Source: Caprella mutica
Taxonomy: Eukaryota; Arthropoda; Malacostraca; Amphipoda; Caprellidae
Reading direction: 5' to 3'
Length of the DNA stretch: 64,000 bases
Assembly: GCA_947561585.1 (NCBI GenBank)
Contig: CANNZV010001040.1
Span: forward strand, 1-64,000
Below the pieces are notes generated by a model. That model saw nothing but the letters and a program-made list of their open reading frames with translations, did no database searches and had not been told where the DNA came from. The position numbers and the translations under genes were made by a program. Below, piece by piece: positions 37,222 to 48,844 of this stretch (positions are counted from its first letter, which is position 1; every line of letters begins with the position of its first letter).

Positions 37222-38697
37222 ATTGGTGGATATTTTACCACCAGCTATTGGTGGATATTTTACCACCAGCTATTGGTGGATATTTTACCACCTGCGAATG
37301 GTGGATATTTTACCACCAGCTATTGGTGGATATTTTACCACCAGCTATTGGTGGATATTTTACCACCAGCTATTGGTTGATATTTTACCACCAGCTATTG
37401 GTGGATATTTTACCACCAGCTATTGGTGGATATTTTACCACCAGCTATTGGTGGATATTTTACCACCAGCTATTGGTGGATATTTTACCACCTGCGAATG
37501 GTGGATATTTTACCACCAGCTATTGGTGGATATTTTACCACCAGCTATTGGTGGATATTTTACCACCAGCTATTGGTGGATATTTTACCACCAGCTATTG
37601 GTGGATATTTTACCACCAGCTATTGGTGGATATTTTACCACCTGCGAATGGTGGATATTTTACCACCAGCTATTGGTGGATATTTTACCACCAGCTATTG
37701 GTGGATATTTTACCACCAGCTATTGGTGGATATTTTACCACCAGCTATTGGTGGATATTTTACCACCTGCGAATGGTGGATATTTTACCACCAGCTATTG
37801 GTGGATATTTTACCACCAGCTATTGGTGGATATTTTACCACCAGCTATTGGTGGATATTTTACCACCAGCTATTGGTGGATATTTTACCACCAGCTATTG
37901 GTGGATATTTTACCACCTGCGAATGGTGGATATTTTACCACCAGCTATTGGTGGATATTTTACCACCAGCTATTGGTGAATATTTTACCACCAGCTATTG
38001 GTGGATATTTTACCACCAGCTATTGGTGGATATTTTACCACCTGCGAATGGTGGATATTTTACCACCAGCTATTGGTGGATATTTTACCACCAGCTATTG
38101 GTGGATATTTTACCACCAGCTATTGGTGGATATTTTACCACCAGCTATTGGTGGATATTTTACCACCAGCTATTGGTGGATATTTTACCACCTGCGAATG
38201 GTGGATATTTTACCACCAGCTATTGGTGGATATTTTACCACCAGCTATTGGTGGATATTTTACCACCAGCTATTGGTGGATATTTTACCACCAGCTATTG
38301 GTGGATATTTTACCACCAGCTATTGGTGGATATTTTACCACCTGCGAATGGTGGATATTTTACCACCAGCTATTGGTGGATATTTTACCACCAGCTATTG
38401 GTGGATATTTTACCACCAGCTATTGGTGGATATTTTACCACCAGCTATTGGTGGATATTTTACCACCTGCGAATGGTGGATATTTTACCACCAGCTATTG
38501 GTGGATATTTTACCACCAGCTATTGGTGGATATTTTACCACCAGCTATTGGTGGATGTTTTACCACCAGCTATTGGTGGATATTTTACCACCAGCTATTG
38601 GTGGATATTTTACCACCTGCGAATGGTGGATATTTTACCACCAGCTATTGGTGGATATTTTACCACCAGCTATTGGTGGATATTTTACCACCAGTTT
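37222..38697 (+). repeat. 25-bp hairpin minisatellite with two spacer types, 59 units
   Basis: An 18-bp part, GGTGGATATTTTACCACC (TGGTGG pairs with CCACCA), is nearly invariant. The 7-bp spacer is AGCTATT in most units and TGCGAAT in ten units, at 37291, 37491, 37641, 37766, 37916, 38041, 38191, 38341, 38466 and 38616. Only about three single-base changes occur elsewhere. Confidence 0.95.
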
Positions 38698-39205
38698 TTT
38701 TTGGGTGTCACCTCTAAGTTTAGAAATTAAAAGGTTACCACCACTAAGAATATAGTCTTAAAAATATTGTTCCCAGCGGGTAAGCTTTTTACGATAACGT
38801 TTTTAAGGTTACTAACTCATTGATTGGCTATGGAGATTGACAAAAAAAGTGTATCGAGGTGCGTGCTCCTCCCCCCCCCCTCCCTGCTAAGTCATTCAAA
38901 ATCATGAAAAGTACAGCACAACAAACTAGCGGAAACAAAGTTCTTATTATTTGAAATGTAATTTAATTCAACTCCGAACTATCTGCAAGGAGAAAGAGCC
39001 AAACAAGGGGCGGGGCAATAACAGTTCAATGCTCCACCCCCTGTTCGCTCCTTCTCCTTGCCTACCAATCAGAGAAGGGAAATCCTTAAAAATAGTATTG
39101 GTAAAAACATTATGCACAGTATCGATAGAAAATTATGCGGTAGAGACAATATCTTAAAAACCTTATGCGATTTTTACTATGTTTTAAATCTTTTTAAATG
39201 AAGAC
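38698..39205. other. Spacer with a C-run
   Basis: About ten to sixteen mostly C bases lie at 38867-38883. A 68-residue frame at 38951-39157 is not recognised. Confidence 0.45.
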
Positions 39206-39206
39206 A

Positions 39207-40152
39207 CACCGCTATTGTTATTACACACTGCTATTGTTATTACACACCGCTATTGTTATTACACACCGCTATTGTTATTACACACTGCTATTGTTATTAC
39301 ACACCGCTATTGTTATTACACACCGCTATTGTTATGACACACCGCTATTGTTATGACACACCGCTATTGTTATTACACACCGCTATTGTTATTACACACC
39401 GCTATTGTTATTACACACCGCTATTGTTATTACACACCGCTATTGTTATTACACACCGCTATTGTTATTACACACCGCTATTGTTATTACACACCGCTAT
39501 TGTTATGACACACCGCTATTGTTATTACACACTGCTATTGTTATTACACACCGCTATTGTTATTACACACTGCTATTGTTATTACACACCGCTATTGTTA
39601 TTACACACCGCTATTGTTATTACACACCGCTATTGTTATTACACACCGCTATTGTTATTACACACTGCTATTGTTATTACACACCGCTATGGTTATTACA
39701 CACCGCTATTGTTATTACACACCGCTATTGTTATTACACACTGCTATTGTTATTACACACCGCTATTGTTATTACACACTGCTATTGTTATTACACACCG
39801 CTATTGTTATTACACACCGCTATTGTTATTACACACCGCTATTGTTATTACACACCGCTATTGTTATTACACACTGCTATTGTTATTACACACCGCTATT
39901 GTTATTACACACTGCTATTGTTATTACACATCGCTATTGTTATTACACACTACTATTGTTATTACACACCGCTATTATTATTACACACCGCTATTGTTAT
40001 TACACACCGCTATTGTTATTTTATTACACACCGCTATTGTTATTACACACCGCTATTGTTATTACACGCCACTATTGTTATTACACACCGCTATTGTTAA
40101 TACACGCCACTATTGTTATTACACACTACTGTTGTTATTACACACCGTTATT
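39207..40152 (+). repeat. 19-bp minisatellite, about 50 units
   Basis: The unit is CACACCGCTATTGTTATTA with CTGCT and GACAC variants. Right-end units are more diverged. Three open frames result from the period. Confidence 0.95.
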
Positions 40153-40713
40153 AGTGTATATTTTTTCCATGATATCCCAATAATATTAGGCTGGTAAAGT
40201 GTCTCCTAGCTCAGTCTCCCTCTGCTTCCACACGAGTGAGGATGTGCGTAACTCTGACTAACGGCAACCAACTGTGGTCACTAAAAAATATATATTCGTG
40301 CTAAAGTTGATATTTGTAACGTGATTATACAACTCTTAAAATGTGAATTAAATGCATATTTAAAACATTTCATATTATTCTAATTACATTATCAGTGAAC
40401 ATATATAATGCGATATGAATAAAAGAACATGTTATTAAAGCTGTTAAATATAATATTAAAAATAATTAATGTACAACTAATCATTTCATTTAAAACATAT
40501 TTAAAATTTAAGAAGTTTGGGCCTTCTTATTCAAAAACCCTAAAATAATACATCAAGCTGCTTAATTTTTTTTTTCATTATTCTAGTATTGACAAGCCTG
40601 AGGATGTCATATAAAGGCATTCTAAAATTTCATCAAACTGATATTCTTACACGGGATTTATTTCCTATTTCTCATTATATATTTATTATTTATTTTGTGA
40701 ATTATTCTAACTA
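40153..40713. other. AT-rich sequence, no feature seen
   Basis: Nothing is recognised. Confidence 0.4.
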
Positions 40714-40883
40714 TAGGGTGAATTACTAATTATCGGTCAGTTTTACATCTTCAGTCATATAATAAAAAACGATATCATATTATCGTTATTTTATTTTAAT
40801 TTTAATTGGTATCCATGATACCTGAAGGTATCATGGATACCAATGAAGATGTGAAACTGACCGATAATTCGTAATTTACCCTA
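40714..40883. mobile_element. Foldback MITE of the ATTATCGGTC family, copy 4
   Basis: The complete short form: TAGGGTGAATTACTAATTAT at the left, its complement at the right, and the core GGTATCCATGATACCT-GA-AGGTATCATGGATACC. TA flanks. Confidence 0.8.
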
Positions 40884-42432
40884 ATTGTTATTTTCAATAA
40901 CCTATTCTGTTTACTATTTTCATTACTACTATATTGTTAAAATCTGGTGTCGTAATTAATGAAACTATCATAATTTTAAAGGTAAATTAACTTTTAAACA
41001 TATGTAGGCTAAGTTCCGAGCAAAGAAAAATTATATAATATAATAATACTAATAATCATTAAACTTTAGTTTTAATTCGTTTAATGAAGAATTATGATGA
41101 ATAGAACTTAAGATCTATTAGTTTTAAGGATAAGAAATATTTCAGCGAAATTTTGTTTAATTTGAATGAGGCTGCCAGATATATTGGGGGTAATTATAGA
41201 TTAAAATGTTTTTATAGGTGTATTTTAATATTGCATTTATAAACATTTTGTCAATGAATATCAAATAACTTCATTATATCGTATATTTCCCCAAGGCGAG
41301 AAGGATTTTTCCCTGGGATATCAAGGGAATATCCCAGGGATAAATCCTTCTTGCAAGGGATTGGAAGTAGAATTTCTGTAAATAAGTCCACGGGGTTTAC
41401 TCAAAATATTTGACTCATTCTTTACATCAGTAATTCATATTTATACAATACATTTTTAGCACTTTATGTTAAACTAGTGTATTTTCTCGTTAAAAATAAC
41501 GTGTTCACAATAGTAGTAACATTGGTGTAGCTTTACTGGTTGAAATTGTATTTTCCTGTTAAAATATATTTAGAATTAAAGATCATATCAATATAAAACA
41601 ATGCGTAAAATGGTTTCATGTAGAAAAGTAAAATATATATTTTTTCTTATGTAATTGAAATTGTGGTACTGTCCGATAATAAATAAACACGCAACGGAAA
41701 TTATTAGGTTGGAATATAACGTGGAAAAACTTCATTCATATTTCTACAGTTTATTATGTGTAGGCTAGTGAACTATTAGATTAAATATAATAAACTACAA
41801 ACAAAAATCATTATTGAATGGATAATTTATATTAAAACTAGTGCACTTTCCCGTTAAGAATAACGGGTCATCATCAGTACCAATATCATACCCGTTATTA
41901 GGTTACTTTTAATGAATTCTATTGAAATTAATTTTTCTGCATAGTCTAATTTATTTTATAGATAATAAGCATTCAAAAATTGAATAAAAACAAATTGAAT
42001 TTTTATTTAAAGTCAATATATTCCCGTGCGTATCATAGTTACATTCTTCATGTTTATTTCCCGTCGTGTAAAAGCGGACACCAAATAAATAAACACACTA
42101 CGGGTATTATCAGGATAGATATATTTCTTTCCACCCACTAAAATTACCACAATAAATTATATATTCGGTAATCATTAATTTTCCATTAATGTTTGTATAT
42201 TAATTTCACGGTATTTTGTAAGAATATTTTCCTCTCCATTGATTGACTACCAAGCGAAGTTGATGGTTTTTTGATTACCTTACTTCACCATTGAAATTTT
42301 GTCATCAGTTTTCAATTTAGATCGGAAAAGAGATCAATTACCTTCATGTCATTTTGGTATCATGATCTGCTGCAAAGTAATTATTGAAACATCGAGATAA
42401 TTAATCATGCAAAATTAATATGTACTTACAGT
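40884..42432. other. AT-rich sequence with short dispersed repeats
   Basis: It holds a hairpin at 41293-41352 and two related segments starting AAACTAGTG near 41472 and 41838. Each has a CGTTAAAAATAACG-like palindrome, followed later by AAATAAATAAACAC. No coding frame is seen. Confidence 0.45.
41293..41352. repeat. Hairpin, copy 1
   Basis: GAAGGATTTTTCCCTGGGAT and ATCCCAGGGATAAATCCTTC form a long stem. A related hairpin lies at 45787-45846. Confidence 0.7.
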
Positions 42433-42596
42433 GCAGGCAAAAAGAGTCTGAAACAACGATTTTTCGAAATCTGGAACAATTTATCGCAGTAAATTCTAAT
42501 TTTTGTTCCTATATGTGATACAAGTTATATAGTCAAGTTCTGAGAAATATGTATCCCAGGGTAGGTATCATTCTACCTTTAATTTTAAATTCAGCA

Positions 42597-43363
42597 ATGC
42601 CACGTGGAACAAAAGTGATTGCAGCGGTTTAAAGTCCAGAGAAAAAGGAGAAAGGAAAAATGCTTACACAAAGTGAAGAAAGAAGATCATCAGCCTACCT
42701 AACGACAGTAAAAGTACAGTAGAAATTAGAAAGATCATCAAACGTGATCTTCGTATGGACAAGAGACTTGCCGTTGAAGGTAAAGTGGACAGGAAAATAT
42801 GAAGGTGGACGATCAAGCAGAGATTTTAGAAAAAGTTGGAAATCTGTATCAAAGAATCTTCACGGAACCTGCAAGGAAATTTGTGATCATGCTGGAGTTA
42901 CTGGAGTTACTCATGTGTCTAAAAGAATCAGAAATCGAACTCTGAGAATAATGACGAATCAAGGAACTCCGACAGTATGCTTCCTCTGAGCCAAGTCAAT
43001 GGTCAGAAATTCTTTATTTGATGACGTCAAAAAGAATATCCTTTTTCAGCAGGATAACGCCCCAAGTCATGCTTTTCATTACACTAAAGTTTGACTTGCA
43101 GAACAAGGCTTCACTAGCAAGAAGCTCGTGGATTGACTCCCACCGAGTCCTGCCATTAACCCCAAACAGAATCTGTGGTCCACCATCAAGAGAAAAGTTT
43201 ATGTGAATGGGTACGCCAATTTACAAATAAACAAGAGCTATGGGAAAGGATTTTGGTAGTTCGTTCTCAATTAACACCTTTAGAAGTTGAGAAATTGACA
43301 TCTTCTGTTGATAAATGATTAGTTGATGTGATAAAACAAAACGGTTATCTGATTAAATATTAA
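42597..43363 (+). pseudogene. Dead Tc1-like transposase
   Basis: It opens with ATG and MPRGTKVIAAV, as Tc1-family transposases often do. It is frameshifted and shortened in the middle, then reads FQQDNAPSHAFHYTK, LAEQGFTSKKLVD and INPKQNLWSTIKRKVYVNG, and finally ELWERILVVRSQLTPLEVEK to a TAA at 43361-43363. DNAPSH is the second catalytic aspartate motif. The expected PIENLW is PKQNLW, so the third acidic residue is lost. TGA codons stand where Arg (43096 region) and Trp (VDW) are expected. At least three frameshifts are present. ACAGTGCAGGCAAAAAGAGT at 42430 may be the left inverted repeat, with a worn partner near 43480. Confidence 0.8.
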
Positions 43364-44225
43364 GACTCTAATCAATTGATACGATCTAAATTATTGATGC
43401 ATTTACTTTCACATAACTACGTATTATAAAATGAACTCTAAACTTGTACAATGTTCCAAATAACACTTGTGTGTAACGTTAAACCGTTTTTGGAATCTTT
43501 TTTTCGTAATACATTTTGCAACACTTTTAGCTCATTTAATTGAGTCAATTTCATTAATTAATTTAATGTTATATTAATTATTTTGGAAGCCTATTTTAAT
43601 TATTCGAGTTTTTCACCATGGAACAATGATTTACTCTAAAGGTCACGATTTCATACAAAACTCAGAATAAAAGTCATATTTTTTAGCAAAAGATGCGCTG
43701 CAAACATTTTTAACTTGTACTTTTTAATCAATGAAATAGATTACTATATAAAAATGTCGGTAATTGCTTTAACCCTTCACAGTTGAAGATGGTAAAATTT
43801 AACTAGTGTTTATTTTATTGATTGCATACTGATAGATATTCCAATTAACTTTCAATTACTTAAGAAATGACCATTTGGAAGATTGCTATCATTCAGGATA
43901 TTTCACATTGAAGCAATATTTAATACTAATATATTAAAATGCAAAAGGTCATATTTGTTTTCTAAGTCTTCAATTTAAATGTAAATAATGATACAAAGAT
44001 TCTGTGTTCTATTTATTCGATATAACAACCGATATAACAAGCTAAAGCTTTCAGTTTGGGAAGAAATACACGCAAGCGGCTGGCACGTTTCTTTTTTGTA
44101 GAATTGCTTCCAAGAGACTCGAGAGATTTGTGAGGAGTGGCTGAGAAGCTTGTCTCCAAAATTGACCAGATAGAATTGTCCAACGGATTAGGGTCCGTAT
44201 TGTCTTATGGCCAGGCATAGCTTCT
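43364..44225. other. AT-rich sequence, no feature seen
   Basis: The first 150 bases may still belong to the Tc1 relic. Confidence 0.4.
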
Positions 44226-44472
44226 TAAAGGCCATACACATGAAAGGTTTTTTAAGACTTTTTGCTAAGCTCCTCCTACTTTTCCAACGAGAATATACGA
44301 AAAAACGATAAAATAATTATATATTTTAGTTGGTATCCAAGTATCATGGATACCAACTAAAATCAATAATTATTTTATCGTTTTTTTTATATTCTCTTTG
44401 AAAAAGTATGAGGAGCTTAGCAAAAAGTCTGGTGGAATGACTTAAAAAACCCTGAGTGTGTACGGCCCTTTA
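44226..44472. mobile_element. Foldback MITE of the GGGCCGTACACAC family, copy 3
   Basis: It has the same arms as the copies at 21784 and 28912, but the core is shortened to GGTATCCAAGTATCATGG plus ATACC. Confidence 0.75.
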
Positions 44473-44928
44473 TGATGCATGGAATGTTACTTTGAATCCA
44501 GGTTTGGATCAATTTGGAGTGATGTGATTTTACTGGGTTCTGTCGGAGACTTCATAAGAGCTATCACCTTCTAAGGTGTCTGAACTAGATGACACAATTT
44601 CTATATATTGAACTGGAAGATCATGCTTCAAGATAATAAGCAGTTGCATAAACAAACATCTATTTTGAATAATTTATGTGATACACAAAACGGATTGCAT
44701 CAAATGTGAAACATCCTGTATAAGGTAGATATAAAAGTGAAATACATAAGCTTGTATAGTATTTTCTGAACTTACAATAATTTCTTTCACTTTCTATTTA
44801 AATTTCTTGCAACCAAACAACTAAGAAGAGTTTGGAAACTAGTTTATACTCCTTCAAAAATGACAATTTATTTCAGTCTCAGTTTGCAATTGAATGAAGT
44901 TTACCTGTATGAGATACGATAGAGAGAG
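44473..44928. other. No feature seen
   Basis: Nothing is recognised. Confidence 0.4.
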
Positions 44929-45480
44929 AGTTATGGTGAGGTACGGTGAGTTACAGAGAGTAAGGGTGAGTTAATGTGAGTAATGGTGAGTTACACTGAG
45001 TTTTGGTGAATTGGGAGAGAGTTAGGGTGAGTTGGGAGAGAGTTAGGGTGAGTTGGGAGAGAGTTAGGGTGAGTTACAGAGAATTACGGTGAGTTATAGA
45101 GTGACTTTAGATGAGTTATGGTGAGTTAGGATGAGTAATGGTGATTTAGAATGAGTTAGGATTAATTATGGTGAGTTAAGAAGAGTTAGGATGAATTATG
45201 GTGAGTTAGGATGAGTTATGGTGAGTTGGGAGAGAGTTAAGGTGAGTTACAGTGAGTTATAGAGTGAGTTTAGATGAGTTATGGTGAGTTAGGATGAGTT
45301 TAGATGAATTATGGTTAGTTAGGAGAGAGTTAAGGTGAGTTATTGAGTGAGTTTAGATGAGTTATGGTGAGTTTAGATGAGTTAGGATGAGTTGCAGTGA
45401 GTTACGGTGAGTTATTGAGAATTAAATCATTATGTTGAGTTCAGAAGACTTGAGAGCTACTGTGAGTTTAAGAGAGTTAC
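44929..45480 (+). repeat. Degenerate 10-bp repeat, GAGTTAGGGT type
   Basis: Units GAGTTAGGAT, GAGTTATGGT and GAGTTGGGAGA are mixed and imperfect over 550 bases. Confidence 0.85.
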
Positions 45481-46212
45481 TATGAGTTAGAAACAGGCAG
45501 AAAGAGTTACTATTTCTATTCATGGCCACTAATATGCATTTAATGTATTATTTTATAACATAGACTGCTTATTTTTCTATCAAAGTAGTTTACTCTTCGA
45601 TCCAATCTTATAACAATCTCTGTAGTTATTTCTTCATGTAGTTTGCAGAGTGTTTTGAAAACATCGCTAAGATATAATTAGTGTGGAATTGCTTTATATT
45701 ATTTTGTTATCTTATTACCCTCGTCTCTACTTGTTATTTAGGTTATTATTACGTCAGACAAATTATATAAGAAGATGTACACAGGCAATAAGGATTTATT
45801 CCTGGGATATTAAAGGAATATCCCAGGAATAATTCCTTCTTGCCTGGGTATAATACTCCATAATGGTTTGGATAATAAAGAAGTATCTCGTCTATTTTTT
45901 CTAGTTTATGACAAGCGTATTGTGTAAATAAATTGGTTGACGACGTTTATTATAATATTCTGAAGTATCTTTCTGTTAAAAATAATGAGTTTTCAATGTT
46001 ATTAATTAGGTATTAGTTAATAATCAATACATGGTCTGGTCTGTTTATTCAGATTTTTGTTTTTTATTGATTAATGTCTATTATATTTTATCTTTCGGTG
46101 TTTGAATTCTTTATCGAATTGATGTATTTTTCTGCATGGAATGATATATGTATATAAGAAAAACATGCAGGATGGGACATAAAGTATGCTCTAATGTTTT
46201 TTTTTATAAAAA
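45481..46212. other. AT-rich sequence with hairpin copy 2
   Basis: A hairpin at 45787-45846 (AAGGATTTATTCCTGGGATA and its complement) resembles 41293-41352. Nothing else is seen. Confidence 0.5.
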
Positions 46213-46475
46213 TTAATGGGAATTAATTAAATTGAATAATTGAAGTGTTAAAAAAATTAATTAAATTGTTAGAACTAATTAATTAAATTGTTAAAACTAA
46301 TTAATTAAATTGTTAAAATTAATAAATTAAATTGTTAAAGCTAATTAATTAAACTGCTACAATTAATTAATTAAGCTGTTTAAATCAATTAATCATATTG
46401 TTAAAATTAATTAATTAAATTATTAAAATTAGTTAATTAAATTGTTAAAATTAATAGTTAAATAATTAAAATTAT
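46213..46475 (+). repeat. 22-bp AT-only minisatellite, about 12 units
   Basis: The unit core is AATTAATTAAATTGTTAA, with frequent variants. Confidence 0.85.
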
Positions 46476-46865
46476 ATAATTTAATGATTTCCGTTAAAAA
46501 TAAAAGTTTTTGAGCTATGATAATTATTTAATGTGGCATCTCTTCATTATATAGAAACCTTCATACAAGCATGGATTCTTGACCACAATTACTAATTGAT
46601 AATTAAATGACTGACTTAGAAGCTAATAACTAATGAGTCCTTGACAAATTCTCAAACTTTTTCAATTCAAATTAAGTACAATGTATTCAGTTTTAATGTC
46701 ACAATAATCACTGTTGAAATTAATTTAGGAGTGTAACTAGGGTTAATAATGTCAATGAATGACAGGCAATGAAGTAAGACATATCCTCAATGTCACGTAA
46801 CGGAGTAATTTGAAATGGCATGTCTAGTCAATCTTTTCCGTGTGAGGTTAGAAACAATACTTCAA
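46476..46865. other. No feature seen
   Basis: Nothing is recognised. Confidence 0.4.
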
Positions 46866-47550
46866 AATGACACACCATCCACTACATTAGTTATTCAATG
46901 TCACACCATCCACTACATTAGTTATTCAATGTCACACCATCCACTACATTAGTTATTCAGTGACACACCATCCACAACATTAGTTAGTCAATGACACACC
47001 ATCCACAACATTAGTTAGTCAATGACACACCATCCACTACATTAGTTAGTCAATGACACACCATCCACTACATTAGTTATTCAGTGACACACCATCCACT
47101 ACATTAGTTATTCAGTGACACACCATCCACTACATTAGTTATTCAATGACACACCATCCACTACATTAGTTAGTCAATGACACACCATCCACTACATTAG
47201 TTATTCAGTGACACACCATCCACTACATTAGTTATTCAGTGACACACCATCCACTACATTAGTTATTCAGTGACACACCATCCACTACATTAGTTATTCA
47301 GTGACACACCATCCACTACATTAGTTATTCAATGACACACCATCCACTACATTAGTTATTCAGTGACACACCATCCACTACATTAGTTATTCAATGACAC
47401 ACCATCCACTACATTAGTTATTCAGTGACACACCATCCACTACATTAGTTATTCAATGACACACCATCCACTACATTAGTTAGTCAATGACACACCATCC
47501 ACTACATTAGTTATTCAGTGACACACCATCCACTACATTAGTTATTCAAT
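46866..47550 (+). repeat. 31-bp minisatellite, 22 units
   Basis: The unit core is CACCATCCACTACATTAG, followed by TTATTCAGTGACA. ATTC/AGTC and AGTG/AATG variants occur in recurring orders. Confidence 0.94.
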
Positions 47551-47635
47551 ATCTGTCAGGGGTTTGACTCCATCTTTTCCTCAACTAATAACAAGTTTGG
47601 CTCTGACAGACACACTCATCCACTGTAATAACAAA

Positions 47636-47757
47636 CGTATTAACGTGTTGCCGTGGTGAATAACGTGCTACCGTGGTGAATAACGTGCTGCCGTGGTGAA
47701 TAACGTGCTACCGTGATGAATAACGTGCTGCCGTGATGAATAACGTGCTACCGTGGT
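47636..47757 (+). repeat. 20-bp minisatellite, 6 units
   Basis: The unit core is AACGTGCTACCGTGGTGA. Single-base variants alternate. Confidence 0.92.
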
Positions 47758-48224
47758 GTATTTTAAATCATATATAGTACTGACTTTTGTAAGCTAATTA
47801 CGGCGAAATATTTCAAAATTACTTCATGAATTGATTCTCTTCTTTGAAGAATAAATTCATCTTCAACTGAAATATAACAGTTTATTTCAAAATTGATTTG
47901 AGTAAAAGAAATCACGTAATTATCGCCATTTTATGAGGGCCGCCATATTTGTTTCTGTTATGTAACTTGTAATAAATCTCTCAAATAATTTCAACCGTCT
48001 AATCAAACTACATTAAAACATAATAAAATCAAAATGAATCACAAAATTTTATGAGGAACAGACTTAATAAAAATAATTAACTATTGATAGTATGCTTGAC
48101 AATGAATCATTTACTGACGTCACGTTATGCTTTTGTGAATGCATTAATTAATAATGGGATGAAGTAACAGTAATGGCAATGGTTGGAACTTTGTGAAGTG
48201 TTGCGCTAAGTGAACACTGATCAT
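47758..48224. other. No feature seen
   Basis: Nothing is recognised. Confidence 0.4.
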
Positions 48225-48428
48225 TTATTTACAACTATTGGTGGTTGTTTTAACCCTTCACTGTGCACTTCATTTACAACTATTGGTGGTTGTTTTAACT
48301 CTTTACTGTGCACTTTATTTACAACTATTGGTGGTTGTTTTAACCCTTCACTGTGCACTTAATTTACAACTATTGGTGGTTGTTTTAACCCTTCACTGTG
48401 CACTTTATTTACAATTATTGGTGGTAGT
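48225..48428 (-). repeat. 45-bp minisatellite family, locus 2, 4.5 units, inverted
   Basis: It is the reverse complement of the unit at 35558-36187 (TTTACAACTATTGGTGGT on the plus strand). Confidence 0.92.
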
Positions 48429-48844
48429 TTAAAAAACTACACCTCCAAAATCATAGAAAATAAAGCAATTAAGTACAGCTTACTACTACTCAGTAGTAAT
48501 GTGATAGCTTAGTTAGAATAATAATATTCCAGTTAATTAGTTATCTGATATGCTAATTAAATAAAAAGAATAAATGCTACAGAGTTCAATGTGCCGAATA
48601 ATATTTTCACTAGTGGTATCTCTTTTAATTATAATGGATAATATTAATATTTAATATAATTTGAATATGATACAATAATAATATAAATATTGAATTGACT
48701 TGACTATGTTTATATATTTTCTGTATTAGTATTCCTGTTTCTTTATTTAGTATCTTGAAGATGCAAGTACATATACATTTAGAACACTAAATCAAAAAAC
48801 TAACAGAGCAACAATATCTTCTGTTTAACATCTGCTGAATAAAT
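48429..48844. other. AT-rich sequence, no feature seen
   Basis: Nothing is recognised. Confidence 0.4.

Noticed and set aside
37222..38697. CRISPR-like layout of palindromic repeats and spacers
   Set aside because: Spacers are only 7 bases with two forms, there are no cas genes, and the window is eukaryotic. It is a minisatellite.
35558..38697. Common origin of the 45-bp and 25-bp hairpin arrays
   Set aside because: They share only about ten bases (CCACCAATAG on opposite strands), too little in AT-rich repeats to claim descent.
37223..38755. 510-residue frame rich in Tyr, Trp and Pro
   Set aside because: It is read through the 25-bp hairpin array, with several frames open at once.
44929..45480. 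Telomere-like TTAGG words
   Set aside because: The spacing is about 10 bases and the units are GAGTTAGGGT/GAGTTATGGT, not tandem TTAGG. It is a degenerate minisatellite.
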